A DNA stretch of 64,000 bases, from positions 186,001-250,000 of the forward strand of contig NZ_JAEKPD010000008.1 of the NCBI RefSeq assembly GCF_016412875.1, written 5' to 3'. The notes beneath the pieces were generated by a model. It saw nothing but the letters and a program-made list of their open reading frames with translations, made no database searches and was not told where the DNA came from. Source of the DNA: Palleronia pontilimi. GTDB lineage: Bacteria; Pseudomonadota; Alphaproteobacteria; Rhodobacterales; Rhodobacteraceae. Both the position numbers and the translations under genes were made by a program. Below, in pieces: positions 10,308 to 23,498 of this stretch; within the stretch, counting starts at the first letter, position 1, and every line of letters starts with the position of its first letter.

Positions 10308-11477
10308 CTATGACGCGCCTTTGCGCAGGATGGTTGCAAAAAATCCGTCACCGCCGTCGAGCGGGGTCCAGTTCCTGACCGTCTCCAGCCGGAACGCGGG
10401 CCAATCCGCCAGGAACAGCTCAACCTGCGCGTCGTTTTCGGCCCGCATCAGCGAGCATGTCGCATAGGCCAGCACGCCGCCCGCGATTACCTTGTCCGCG
10501 GCCGCGTGCAGGATTGCCCGCTGCTGCACCAACAGCGCGTCGAAATCCGCGCGGCTCAGTCGGATCTTGCCTTCGGGGCTGCGCCGCCACGCCCCAGATC
10601 CCGAACACGGAGCGTCGGCGAGGACCAGATCGTAAGGGGGCTCGGCCGCCAATTCGTCTGCGCCGCGCAAGGTCACAGATGCGCCTGCCCTCTCGGCGCG
10701 GGCCAACAGGGGCTGGAGCCGTGCGGCCGAGATGTCGTGGGCGTGGTAAAGCGCCCGGTGCCGTCCGGCCATCGCCAGTGTCTTGCCGCCGCCGCCCGCG
10801 CAATAGTCCAGCACGCGCCGCGTGCCCGCCAGCGGCAGGGCGTCCACCAGCGCCTGGCTGGCGGCGTCCTGAAGCTCGATCAGGCCTTGCGCGAAGGCCC
10901 GCGATCCGGCGACGGCGCGCGGGCGGGCCGTGACGAGTAAGGCGGTGGGCGACAGCGGATGGGGCACCGTCTCGATGCCTTCTGTGGCCAGGGCCGATTG
11001 TGCGTCGTCGCGTGTGGCCTTCAACAGGTTGACGCGCAGGAAGACCGGGGCGCGGCTGCGCAGAAGCTCCATGACCGGGTCAAACTCGGCGCCCAGGCTG
11101 GCCCGCAGGTCTTCGGCGAAGTCGGGCGGGCAATCGCATGCCGCCAAGGGGTCGGGCGCAGCGCCCGCTGCTATTTCGGCCTCGCCGAGCGTCGCCGGAC
11201 CGTAGCCTTGCCCGGTGAAAAGCGTTGCCGGATCTTCCCCGATCCCGCGCAGATAGCCGAGCATGCGGGCGCGCCCCGTCTCGCCGCCACCCAAGGCCGC
11301 CGAGGACCACCAGCGCCGCACCACATCGAAGACGAGATCGCGCACGGCGGCGCGATCTTTCGAGCCCGCGTGGCGCGCGTCCCGCGCCCAGCGGAGGAGG
11401 ACACGCTCGGTAGGCTCGCCGCGGGTGACGAGATCCAGGCATTCGATCGCCGTCTGGACACGGGCCGCAGGTGTCAT
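10308..11477 (-). CDS. rsmB: 16S rRNA m5C methyltransferase, RsmB/NOL1-NOP2-Sun family
   Basis: A 389-residue SAM-dependent RNA cytosine-5 methyltransferase. An N-terminal NusB-like RNA-binding region (about residues 5-130) precedes the Rossmann methyltransferase domain: SAM motif VLDYCAGGGGKTLAMA at 222-237, DAPCSGSGAW at 288-297 with C291, and the catalytic TCS motif with C341 in YATCSLMRAEN. The two cysteines of the m5C RNA enzymes are both present. The E. coli relative modifies C967 of 16S rRNA; the exact target here is inferred. There is no good ribosome-binding site at the ATG, and the start overlaps the end of a small open frame by ATGA (see rejected items). Confidence 0.9.
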   Translation of the reverse strand: MTPAARVQTAIECLDLVTRGEPTERVLLRWARDARHAGSKDRAAVRDLVFDVVRRWWSSAALGGGETGRARMLGYLRGIGEDPATLFTGQGYGPATLGEAEIAAGAAPDPLAACDCPPDFAEDLRASLGAEFDPVMELLRSRAPVFLRVNLLKATRDDAQSALATEGIETVPHPLSPTALLVTARPRAVAGSRAFAQGLIELQDAASQALVDALPLAGTRRVLDYCAGGGGKTLAMAGRHRALYHAHDISAARLQPLLARAERAGASVTLRGADELAAEPPYDLVLADAPCSGSGAWRRSPEGKIRLSRADFDALLVQQRAILHAAADKVIAGGVLAYATCSLMRAENDAQVELFLADWPAFRLETVRNWTPLDGGDGFFATILRKGAS

Positions 11478-11661
11478 GCCTGGCGGCGGCCCGTGGCGGG
11501 CGTCAGGCGAAGTGGGATACGTTCACCGAACCAACCGCCCGCCGCAAGGGCCAGATCAGGATTCAAAACCCCATAATCCGTATTCAAATCAGCGGATTGC
11601 ACCCCATACTTTAAGGATCTCAGGGCGGATTCAGTCAACTCTGCCGCATGGGCCGACACCC

Positions 11662-13152
<1,491 letters not shown>

Positions 13153-13178
13153 TCACGGACCGCGGGGATTGGAAAGCC

Positions 13179-13958
13179 CTAGCGCGGCTTCAGCGACTGC
13201 GCCGTTTCGGCGCGCCGGTGGATGGCGTGCGCCAGAAGTGCTATATCCCCGCCGACAGCGATGAAGTCGCCGCCCAGCTCGACCAGGCCAGCGATCGCCG
13301 CCTCGTCGAAGGTGATCAGCCCCACGGCCTTGCCCGCCGCCTTGATCCGCCGCACCGCGTCGCGGATGGCGTCCTGGACCTCCGGGTGCCCGGTATTGCC
13401 CAGGTGACCCAGCGACGCGGCCAGATCGGCGGGGCCCAGGAAAACGCAGTCCACCCCGTCGACGGCGGCGATGTCGTCCAGGTTGTCCAGCGCCTCGACG
13501 GTCTCGGCCTGCACGATCAGGCAGATCTGGTCGCAGGCATTCGGCAGGTAGTCGGTGTTCGCGCCATAGGAGGTCGCGCGCGCCATCGCGGCGCCCACGC
13601 CGCGGATGCCATGCGGCGGATAGCGGGTCGCGCGTACCATCTCGCGCGCCTGCTCCGCGGTGTTGACCATGGGGATCAGCAGGGTCTGAAGGCCCAGGTC
13701 CAGCGCCTGCTTGACCAGCCGCACGTCGCCCACCGGCAGGCGCATGGCCACCGCCGCGTCGCCGCCCGCCATCGCCTGAAGCTGCGCCAGCACCAAGGGC
13801 AGAGCTGTGGGCGCGTGCTCGCCATCGATCAGGCACCAGTCGAAACCCGCGCGCGACGCGATCTCGGCAATGGTGGGGTTCGCAGAGGCAAGCCAAAGCC
13901 CGAACTGGACGTGACCGGCTTTCATCGCGGACTTGACGCGGTTTTCGGGCGCGGGCAT
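13179..13958 (-). CDS. HpcH/HpaI-type class II aldolase
   Basis: A 259-residue metal-dependent aldolase of the HpcH/HpaI family, which cleaves 4-hydroxy-2-keto acids to pyruvate (or a related acid) and an aldehyde. Conserved elements: GFDWCLIDGEHAP near the N-terminus (active-site His and Asp), MRLPVGD, LIPMVNTAEQAREMV (the segment containing the pyruvate-binding region) and VFLGPADLAASLG. Relatives act on 4-hydroxy-2-oxoheptanedioate or on 2-keto-3-deoxy sugar acids; the substrate cannot be told. I use the second ATG (MPAPEN) because AAGGA stands eight bases before it; the first ATG (13967) abuts that element. It is divergent from the TRAP operon, so its substrate may come from the imported acid. 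Confidence 0.88.
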   Translation of the reverse strand: MPAPENRVKSAMKAGHVQFGLWLASANPTIAEIASRAGFDWCLIDGEHAPTALPLVLAQLQAMAGGDAAVAMRLPVGDVRLVKQALDLGLQTLLIPMVNTAEQAREMVRATRYPPHGIRGVGAAMARATSYGANTDYLPNACDQICLIVQAETVEALDNLDDIAAVDGVDCVFLGPADLAASLGHLGNTGHPEVQDAIRDAVRRIKAAGKAVGLITFDEAAIAGLVELGGDFIAVGGDIALLAHAIHRRAETAQSLKPR

Positions 13959-14225
13959 GGCCACCATCCTTTCCTAAACTCGCGCGATGCTATGCGCAGG
14001 ACACCCGGCGCGAAAGCTGCTTTGCGCGGAATTTGTGTGGAAACTCGCACGCGCGGTGACGGAGGCGAAGAAACTCACTCCGAAATCTCCCCTCCGATCA
14101 ACGGTTTGCGCGGTGTCGTCCATCCCGCACCATTTGCCACTTGATCCCCCGCGCCCAGCCCCGATGATACGCGCACAAACATCCGAGGCGACTTAATCGC
14201 CCGCACGAAACCAAGGGAGACTGAC

Positions 14226-15239
14226 ATGTCCAACATGATGAGCCGCGTGGCCCTGGCCGCGCTTGCCACTGCGTTCGCCACCGAAGCCATGGCCACCGAA
14301 TGGAACGCCTCGCTCTGGGGCAAGCGCCGCGCGTTTACCGAGCATGTCGAAAAGCTGGCCGAGCTGGTCGCCGAAAAGACCAACGGCGAGTTCACCATCA
14401 ATGTCAGCTATGGCGGGCTGTCGAAGAACACCGAGAACCTGGATGGTATCTCAATCGGCGCGTTCGAGATGGCCCAGTTCTGCGCGGGCTACCACCGCGA
14501 CAAGAACCGCGCGATCACCGTGCTGGAACTGCCGTTCCTGGGCGTCGAGAACTTGGACCAGGAGGTGGCCGTCAGCCACGCGGTCTACGACCACCCCGCC
14601 GTGGCCGAGGAAATGGCCCAGTGGAACGCCAAGATGCTGATGACCAGCCCGATGCCGCAATACAACCTGGTCGGCACCGGCGAGCCGCGCGACGAACTGT
14701 CGGAATTCGAAGGCATGCGCGTTCGCGCCACGGGCGGCCTGGGCGACGCGTTCGCCGCCGTGGGCGCCGTGCCCACCTCGGTCACCTCGTCCGAGGCCTA
14801 CCAGGCGATGGAATCCGGCGTCGTCGATACCGTCGCCTTCGCCCAGCACGCCCACCTTTCCTTCGGCACCATCAACGAAGCCGACTGGTGGACCGCCAAC
14901 CTGAACCCCGGCACCGTCAACTGCCCCGTGGTCGTCAACATCGACGCCTACGAGGCGCTGAGCCCAGAGCACCGCGAAGCCCTCGACAGCTCGGTGCCCG
15001 AAGCGATCGATTACTACCTGGCCAATTACGGCGAGCTCCTGGCCCGCTGGGACACGGTGCTCGAGGAAAAGGGCGTGAACAAGGTGCAGATCTCGGACGA
15101 GACGCTGGCCGAGTTCAAATCCGTGGCCGACCCGATCCACGCCGAATGGATCGAGACCATGTCGGCGCAGGGCATGCCCGCCCAAGAGCTGTACGACCTG
15201 GTGCAAAAGACCCTGGCCGAAGCCAAGTCCGGCAGCTGA
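14226..15239 (+). CDS. dctP: TRAP transporter substrate-binding protein DctP
   Basis: A 337-residue periplasmic solute-binding protein. The signal peptide is MSNMMSRVALAALATAFATEAMA. The DctP fold is recognisable in the central segment RVRATGGLGDAFAAVGAVPT, which contains the arginine that in characterised relatives pairs with the substrate carboxylate, followed by SEAYQAMESGVVDTV. The ligand is probably an organic acid but its identity is not readable. The start is preceded by AAGGGAG. dctQ and dctM follow, making a complete tripartite transporter. Confidence 0.92.
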   Translation: MSNMMSRVALAALATAFATEAMATEWNASLWGKRRAFTEHVEKLAELVAEKTNGEFTINVSYGGLSKNTENLDGISIGAFEMAQFCAGYHRDKNRAITVLELPFLGVENLDQEVAVSHAVYDHPAVAEEMAQWNAKMLMTSPMPQYNLVGTGEPRDELSEFEGMRVRATGGLGDAFAAVGAVPTSVTSSEAYQAMESGVVDTVAFAQHAHLSFGTINEADWWTANLNPGTVNCPVVVNIDAYEALSPEHREALDSSVPEAIDYYLANYGELLARWDTVLEEKGVNKVQISDETLAEFKSVADPIHAEWIETMSAQGMPAQELYDLVQKTLAEAKSGS

Positions 15240-15254
15240 ACCGCGCCTGAATCC

Positions 15255-15275
15255 GCCCCGGCCCTGCGCCGGGGC
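15255..15275 (+). promoter_or_regulatory. GC-rich hairpin between dctP and dctQ
   Basis: GCCCCGGC (15255-15262) and GCCGGGGC (15268-15275) form a perfect 8-bp stem with a CCTGC loop and no T-run. It lies 15 bases after the dctP stop. Such intercistronic hairpins commonly stabilise or attenuate message so that the binding protein is made in excess; here that role is inferred. Confidence 0.45.
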
Positions 15276-15326
15276 CACGCGCCGCGCTCTGACAGGGGTG
15301 CGGCGTTCCGCTAGAAGGAGGGTGCC

Positions 15327-15956
15327 ATGGCCGGTGGGGCTGCGATACTGGAAGACGATAGCACGATCAGCCGCGTCGATCGCGCCTTGGTGCCGCTGGA
15401 ACGGCTGATGGCCCTGATCTCGGGCTTCGGCGTGTTCGGCCTGATGGTTCTTGCCGTCGTCTCGGTCACGGGGAGGCAGTTCTTCAACAAGCCCCTGCCC
15501 GGCTACGTGGACTGGATCGAGCTTGCGATGCCGCTGATCGCTTTCCTGGGCATATCCTACATGCAGCGGCTGGGCGGTCACATCCGCATGGATATCGTCG
15601 TGGGCCAGCTGAAGGGCCGCGTCCTGTGGGCCGCCGAATTCGTCACCACGCTGGCGATCATGCTGGTGATCGCCGCCCTGATCTGGGGCAGCTGGGCGCA
15701 TTTCCAGCGCAGCTTCGACTTCGGATCGCCCCTGTGGTCGCGCGACAGTACCATCGACATCGGCCTGCCCATCTGGCCCGCCAAGCTGATCGTGCCGGTG
15801 GCCTACAGCGTGCTGCTGTTGCGCCTTCTCATCCAGCTCTGGGGCTTCGGCCGCGCGTTCGTGCGCGGTGACGACCAGCCGGTCGCGGTGCCGCTGATCC
15901 TGTCGGCCGCCGAACAGGCGCAACTCGAGGCCAGCCATATCGAGGGGCGTGACTGA
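15327..15956 (+). CDS. dctQ: TRAP transporter small membrane subunit DctQ
   Basis: A 209-residue membrane protein with four predicted helices: about 28-50 (LISGFGVFGLMVLAVVSVTG), 68-84, 105-127 and 150-172. GRQFFNKPLPGYVDWIEL and the MQRLGGHIRMDIV motif are typical of DctQ. It partners DctM in the inner membrane. AGAAGGAGG precedes the ATG. Its TGA overlaps the ATG of dctM by one base, so translation of the two is likely coupled. Confidence 0.92.
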   Translation: MAGGAAILEDDSTISRVDRALVPLERLMALISGFGVFGLMVLAVVSVTGRQFFNKPLPGYVDWIELAMPLIAFLGISYMQRLGGHIRMDIVVGQLKGRVLWAAEFVTTLAIMLVIAALIWGSWAHFQRSFDFGSPLWSRDSTIDIGLPIWPAKLIVPVAYSVLLLRLLIQLWGFGRAFVRGDDQPVAVPLILSAAEQAQLEASHIEGRD

Positions 15957-17356
15957 TGGACAGCATCGAAATCGGCCTGTGGGTCACCGGCGGCCTGCTG
16001 GTCCTCGTCGTTCTGGGCATGCGCGTGGCCTTCGCCGCCGCCTTCGCGGGGCTGGTGGGCCTGATCTGGATCTTCTGGTCCAAGAAGGGCTACGACCCGT
16101 CCGAGCTGGGCTGGGCCCTGACCGTTGCCATCAAGACGGCCGGACAGGTGCCCCACGGCAAGGTGGCGTCCCAGGCGCTGTCCCTGATCCCCACCTTCAT
16201 CCTGATCGGCTATCTCGCCTATTACGCGGGCCTCACGCGGGCACTGTTCGAAGCCGCCAAACGCTGGATCGCCTGGGTTCCCGGCGGCCTGGCCGTCTCG
16301 ACCGTCTTTGCCACCGCGGGCTTTGCCGCGGTGTCGGGCGCCTCGGTCGCCACGGCCGCCGTCTTCGCGCGCATCGCCATCCCCGAGATGCTGAAAGTGG
16401 GCTACGACAAGCGCTTCGCCGCGGGCGTGGTGGCGGCGGGCGGGACGCTCGCGTCGCTGATCCCGCCATCGGCCATCCTGGTGATCTATGCCATTATTGT
16501 CGAGCAGGACGTGGGCAAGCTGCTGCTGGCGGGCTTCATTCCGGGCGTGGTGTCGGCCTTCATCTACGCGGGCCTCATCATCTTGCTGGCGCTGACGATC
16601 AAGGGCTTCGGCCCGCCCGTCACGGGCTTCACCTGGCGCCAGCGTTTTTCATCTCTGCCGCCCGCGCTACCGATCCTGGCCGTGGTCGTGATCATCATCT
16701 TCTTCGTCTACAATCCCTTCGGCGGCGACGCCTGGGGCACACCCACCGAAGGCGGCGCGGTGGGCGCCTTTATCGTCTTCCTGATGGCGCTGCTGCACGG
16801 GATGCGCTGGCCCGAGCTGAAGGACGCGCTGATCGAGACCGCCAAGCTTTCCACCATGATCTTCGCCATCATCTGGGGCGTGCTGATCTACGTGCGATTC
16901 CTGGGCTTCGCGGACCTGCCCGGCGCCTTTGCCGACTGGATCACGTCGCTCGAGCAATCACCCATGCTGACGCTGATCTTCATCCTGCTGGCCTATGCGG
17001 TGCTGGGGATGTTCATGGACGCGATCGGGATGCTGCTGCTCACGCTTCCCGTCGTCTACCCGGCGGTGATGGCGCTGAACGGGGGCGAATTCGTCAGCGC
17101 CGCCGACAGCGCCTTCGGCATGTCGGGGCCCATGTGCGCCATCTGGTTCGGGATCCTGGTGGTGAAGATGGCCGAGTTCTGCCTGATCACGCCACCCATC
17201 GGCTTGAATTGCTTCGTGGTGGCCGGCGTGCGGCCCGATATCTCGGTTCAGGACGTCTTCAAAGGTGTGATGCCGTTCTTCGTGGCCGATGCGGTGACCA
17301 TCGCGACGCTGGTCGCCTTCCCGTCCATCGTGCTCTGGCTGCCGTCACTGGCCTGA
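15956..17356 (+). CDS. dctM: TRAP transporter large permease DctM
   Basis: A 466-residue permease with about 12 membrane helices, the Na+-driven transport subunit of the TRAP system. The wording GFAAVSGASVATAAVFARIAIP, GTLASLIPPSAILVIYAII, GMFMDAIGMLLLTLPVVYP and EFCLITPPIGLNCFVVAG is characteristic of the family, including the repeated proline-rich re-entrant motifs. Length fits DctM-type permeases (about 430-470). The final 109 bases are overlapped on the other strand by the end of the FemAB-like gene. Confidence 0.94.
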   Translation: MDSIEIGLWVTGGLLVLVVLGMRVAFAAAFAGLVGLIWIFWSKKGYDPSELGWALTVAIKTAGQVPHGKVASQALSLIPTFILIGYLAYYAGLTRALFEAAKRWIAWVPGGLAVSTVFATAGFAAVSGASVATAAVFARIAIPEMLKVGYDKRFAAGVVAAGGTLASLIPPSAILVIYAIIVEQDVGKLLLAGFIPGVVSAFIYAGLIILLALTIKGFGPPVTGFTWRQRFSSLPPALPILAVVVIIIFFVYNPFGGDAWGTPTEGGAVGAFIVFLMALLHGMRWPELKDALIETAKLSTMIFAIIWGVLIYVRFLGFADLPGAFADWITSLEQSPMLTLIFILLAYAVLGMFMDAIGMLLLTLPVVYPAVMALNGGEFVSAADSAFGMSGPMCAIWFGILVVKMAEFCLITPPIGLNCFVVAGVRPDISVQDVFKGVMPFFVADAVTIATLVAFPSIVLWLPSLA

Positions 17357-18192
17357 GCCCACGGGGTCAGCAACCGCATCGGCGGCGCGGCCACCTGCCG
17401 CGCACCGGTGCCCAGCTTGAACCGCGTCAGGCCCGGCAGACGCGTTGCATCCACGATCCCAAGGTCCATGCGCGCGTCGCCGCGTTCCTCGGCGTCCCGC
17501 ATCGCCCGCCATAACAGCAGGTTATGCGCTGACAGCTTGCGCCCGGTCTCGGTCGTGTGCCCCAACTCGTAGCGCATCTGCCGACCGTGCCTCAGGCAGG
17601 TCACGCCGGCCACGCGCACGCCGTCCTTCCAGGCGATGAGCGTCTCGACGCAGTCGGGATCCAGCGCCGCAACGCGCTTCACCCACAAGGCGGGCAAAGC
17701 GCGATAGCCGCGTGACCGCCGCTGTCGCAATTCGCAATCCATCAGCCAGTCCGACAGCCCGCGCATCCGGCAAACCTGCAAGCCCGCGCGCTCTGCTGCC
17801 GATAATCGGTTGCGCCACTTCTTGCCCAGCCCGGCCCGCAATCCAGAAGTCAGGACCAGCTCGGCCCGATCGGCGACCTGCCGCACGATGCGGCCCGCCT
17901 CGGGCGACAGCACGAAGGGGTGCCCGGGCAGCGCGCGGCGCAGGTCGGTCATCTCGGCCGTCGCTACCCCGTGCACGCCCCGCGGAAACCACAGGACGCG
18001 AAAGGGCCCGATCCCGCGCTCGATCCCTTGCGCAAGGGCCACGGTCTGTCCGCCCGACACCAACCGCCAGCGGGCCAGTCGCGCGCCGAAGCTCTCGGCC
18101 ACCGCGCCGTAAAGCCAGGACTGCTCGAACGGCGCATCGCGCGCAGCGGCTTCCCAGGCATCCCGGTCCAGATCGTTCAAGCGCCAATACAT
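17248..18192 (-). CDS. GNAT/FemAB-like acyltransferase
   Basis: A 314-residue protein with the two-lobed layout of FemAB/BioF2-like (Acetyltransf_6) acyltransferases. An N-terminal lobe begins DAPFEQSWLYGAVAESFG and includes FRVLWFPRGV; a C-terminal GNAT lobe contains GVRVAGVTCLRHGRQMRYELGHTT, SAHNLLLWRAMRDAEERG and the closing GLTRFKLGTGARQ. The last 35 or so residues (after PPMRLLTPWAQ) are encoded entirely antisense to the 3' end of dctM and read as low-complexity, so they may be a read-through extension. No ribosome-binding site is clear at the ATG. Such proteins transfer acyl or aminoacyl groups in wall, lipid or exopolysaccharide synthesis; the substrate is unknown. Confidence 0.75.
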   Translation of the reverse strand: MYWRLNDLDRDAWEAAARDAPFEQSWLYGAVAESFGARLARWRLVSGGQTVALAQGIERGIGPFRVLWFPRGVHGVATAEMTDLRRALPGHPFVLSPEAGRIVRQVADRAELVLTSGLRAGLGKKWRNRLSAAERAGLQVCRMRGLSDWLMDCELRQRRSRGYRALPALWVKRVAALDPDCVETLIAWKDGVRVAGVTCLRHGRQMRYELGHTTETGRKLSAHNLLLWRAMRDAEERGDARMDLGIVDATRLPGLTRFKLGTGARQVAAPPMRLLTPWAQASDGSQSTMDGKATSVAMVTASATKNGITPLKTS

Positions 18193-18259
18193 GGCACGAA
18201 CCCTGTCAGAACATGGTTACCATCCGCTGAACGCCCCGGCCGCACCGGCGCGCGCCCTG

Positions 18260-18291
18260 CCCATCTTTGTTCTCGAAAATATCCCGGCGCA
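18260..18291 (-). repeat. 32-bp intergenic repeat, copy 1
   Basis: A 32-base element matching the one at 55827..55858 in 29 of 32 positions. On the plus strand it opens CCCATCTTTGTTCT, has three variable bases, then AAATATCCCGGCGCA. Both copies are preceded by a GC-rich CGCGCCCT tract. This copy stands 24 bases beyond the stop of the ugpC/aglK-type gene, read on the minus strand. Confidence 0.7.
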
Positions 18292-18314
18292 GCGCCCGCA
18301 GCCCGCGCGCGGTC

Positions 18315-19481
<1,167 letters not shown>

Positions 19482-19501
19482 GGGTCTCTCCCTGTTGGTC
19501 T

Positions 19502-21166
<1,665 letters not shown>

Positions 21167-21168
21167 CG

Positions 21169-22317
21169 CTACTTGACCGAACCCGCCAGCAACCCGCGCA
21201 CCAGGAAGCGCTGCATGGTGAAAAAGACCACCAGCGGCACCGCGATGGACACGAAGGCGGCGGTGGCGAGGATACCCCAATCGCCCCCGCGTGAGCCCAG
21301 CAAATCGTCGGCGATCTTCACGGTCATCACCTTGGATGCATCGTCCGAGGGCAGGAACACCTTGGCCACCAGCAGGTCGTTCCAGGTCCACAGGAACTGG
21401 AAGATGCTGAACGCGGCCAGGGCCGGCAGGCTGAGCGGCAGGATGATCCGCACGAACAGCTCGAAATCGGTGGCGCCGTCGACCTTGGCGCTCTCGATGA
21501 TGTCGCGCGGCAGGCCGACCATGTAGTTGCGCAAGAGATACACGGCCAATGGCATCCCGAAGGCCGTATGCGCGAACCAGATGCCCATGAAGCTTTGCCC
21601 GATGCCGATCTTGTTGTGCAGGTTCAGCATCGGCACCAGCGCCAGCTGCAAGGGCACCACCAGCAGGCCCACGACCAGCGCGATCAGCACGCCGCGTCCG
21701 GGAAAGTCCATCCAGGCCAGCGCGTAGGCCGCGAAGGCCGCGATCAGGATCGGGATGATCGTCGCCGGCACCGTCACGATGAACGTGTTTACGAAGGCTT
21801 GGGTCATGTTGTCAGCTGTCAACACCTGCTCGTAATTGTCGAGCGTGAAATCCGGTGGACTTTCGGCGGCGAAATAGACCCGCTGGCCGCGATCCGGTTC
21901 TTCGGTGGTGCGCCATTCGTAGGTGCCGTCGGCGTTCACCACCAGCGTCTCGCCATCGCCGATCTCGACCGGCTCGCCCGCGGGAAAGGCCCCCGGCTCG
22001 CGCCCCGAGGTCCCGAAGGCGACGACTTCGCCGCCGCCGCCGGGGAAATAGCTTTGCGCTTCGGGGTCGTCATAGATGTTGCCGGTCACGACATAAACGT
22101 CGCCTTCCAGCGTGGCTTCGGTCGCGGTGCGTCCGCGCGCGGTCAGCTCGACCGGGAACGGCGCTTCCCACCAGCCCGACGCGCTGATCTGGTCGCGGTC
22201 GCGGAACGACGACACGAACAGGCCGATGGTCGGGATCAGCCACAGAAGGACCAGGACCAGCACCGACAGGTGTGTGGCCCAGGTGAGCGAGGATTTGGTG
22301 CCTGCGATATTGTCCAT
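21169..22317 (-). CDS. aglG: Alpha-glucoside ABC permease AglG
   Basis: A 382-residue inner-membrane permease. One helix (about 14-36) is followed by a long periplasmic insertion of about 130 residues rich in Gly and acidic residues, then five helices. The ABC permease EAA loop reads SAKVDGATDFELFVRIILPLS. The large insertion is a known trait of AglG proteins compared with MalG. It is separated by one base from aglF and two from aglA, so the operon is translationally tight. Confidence 0.94.
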   Translation of the reverse strand: MDNIAGTKSSLTWATHLSVLVLVLLWLIPTIGLFVSSFRDRDQISASGWWEAPFPVELTARGRTATEATLEGDVYVVTGNIYDDPEAQSYFPGGGGEVVAFGTSGREPGAFPAGEPVEIGDGETLVVNADGTYEWRTTEEPDRGQRVYFAAESPPDFTLDNYEQVLTADNMTQAFVNTFIVTVPATIIPILIAAFAAYALAWMDFPGRGVLIALVVGLLVVPLQLALVPMLNLHNKIGIGQSFMGIWFAHTAFGMPLAVYLLRNYMVGLPRDIIESAKVDGATDFELFVRIILPLSLPALAAFSIFQFLWTWNDLLVAKVFLPSDDASKVMTVKIADDLLGSRGGDWGILATAAFVSIAVPLVVFFTMQRFLVRGLLAGSVK

Positions 22318-22318
22318 C

Positions 22319-23299
22319 TCAACGCATCTCCTTGCGGGCTTGCACGATGTTCCAGATCATCACCGGCAGCACGACCAGCATGATGACGAAGGCGATCGCG
22401 GTGGCGCGCCCGTCGTCGCGGAACATGAAATCCATCATGTAGGACGGCAGGATCTCGGTGCCGAAATTGCCGCCCGTCATGGTGTAGACGATGTCGAAGA
22501 CCTTCAGCACCAGGATCGTGATGGTGGTCCAGACCACGACGATGGTGGGCATGATCTGCGGCACCTTGATCTGGAAGAACAGCTGCCACGGGTTCGCGCC
22601 GTCCAGGATCGCGGCCTCGATGGTCTCTTCGGGGATGCCGCGCAGGGCCGCGCTGAGGATCACCATGGCAAAGCCGGTCTGGATCCAGATCAGGATGACC
22701 ATCAGGAAGAAGTTGTTCCAGAACGGGATCTGCAGCACGTCGATGGGGTTCTCAAAGCCGACCATGGCCCGGATCGCATTGATCAGTCCGATATCGGCGT
22801 CGTTGGCATAGACGAATTTCCAGATCAGCGACGCGCCCACGAAGCTGATGGCCATGGGCATGAAGATCAGCGACTTGGCGAAGTTGCCCCAGCTGAGCTT
22901 GTCGGTCAGCTGCGCGGCCAGCAGCCCGAAGAAGGTCGAGCCCGCGGGCACCACGATGGCCCAGAGGAAGTTGTTGATGAACGAGGTGCGGAAATCCTGG
23001 GATCCGGCCAGCGAGATATAATTGCCCATCCCCACGAAATCGTCCGGGTTGCGCCCGTAAAGCGAGCGGACGAACGAGCCGATCACCGGATAGACCAGAT
23101 AAAGCCCCAGAACGAAGATCGCGGGAAACAGGAACAGCCAGGGCCGGACCTGGTTGGCGCGGTTGATGTTCTGGCCCGCTTTCGGTCCCTTCGGCGGGAA
23201 GATCACCTTATCGAGCACCAGGTTCGAAAAGTAGAAGTAAGCCACGCAGCCGGACACACCGATGACGATGGTCAGCAGACCTTGCAAGATGACTGGCAT
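22319..23299 (-). CDS. aglF: Alpha-glucoside ABC permease AglF
   Basis: A 326-residue MalF-type permease. The first hydrophobic segment (LQGLLTIVIGVSGCVAYFYF) is the AglF-type N-terminus; a further set of helices follows, and the EAA loop reads EAAILDGANPWQLFFQIKVP. I start at MPVILQGLL, which follows GGGGGGAAAAGAG and agrees with AglF relatives; two in-frame ATGs lie 10 and 17 codons further upstream. aglG follows after one base. Confidence 0.92.
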   Translation of the reverse strand: MPVILQGLLTIVIGVSGCVAYFYFSNLVLDKVIFPPKGPKAGQNINRANQVRPWLFLFPAIFVLGLYLVYPVIGSFVRSLYGRNPDDFVGMGNYISLAGSQDFRTSFINNFLWAIVVPAGSTFFGLLAAQLTDKLSWGNFAKSLIFMPMAISFVGASLIWKFVYANDADIGLINAIRAMVGFENPIDVLQIPFWNNFFLMVILIWIQTGFAMVILSAALRGIPEETIEAAILDGANPWQLFFQIKVPQIMPTIVVVWTTITILVLKVFDIVYTMTGGNFGTEILPSYMMDFMFRDDGRATAIAFVIMLVVLPVMIWNIVQARKEMR

Positions 23300-23437
23300 C
23301 TCTTTTCCCCCCTGAATAGACAGCGACATCTGGCGGTCGCGTTTGGTCAAGTCTGCGATAACACCGGGCGCGGACGCAACCGTTGATTGTCATCGGTCGA
23401 TGCGGGACCGCGCATGCCGGGAGCCGCTGATCGCGCC

Positions 23438-23473
23438 AAAAAAGAAGGGCGCGACCCCGTTGGATCGCGCCCC
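23438..23473 (-). terminator. Hairpin terminator or attenuator after aglE
   Basis: On the minus strand GGGCGCGA and TCGCGCCC form a perfect 8-bp stem around a 10-base loop and are followed by TTCTTTTTT. It begins 26 bases after the aglE stop, between aglE and aglF. Partial termination here would give more binding protein than permease. Confidence 0.8.
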
Positions 23474-23498
23474 CATTCTTAAGTCGTAGATGCTCGGC

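Noticed and set aside
11474-11659. A 61-codon minus-strand frame filling the guaB-rsmB spacer and ending in an ATGA overlap with rsmB
   Set aside because: It starts with GTG directly after the guaB stop, has no properly spaced ribosome-binding site and resembles no family I know. The overlap with rsmB is suggestive but not enough to call a gene.
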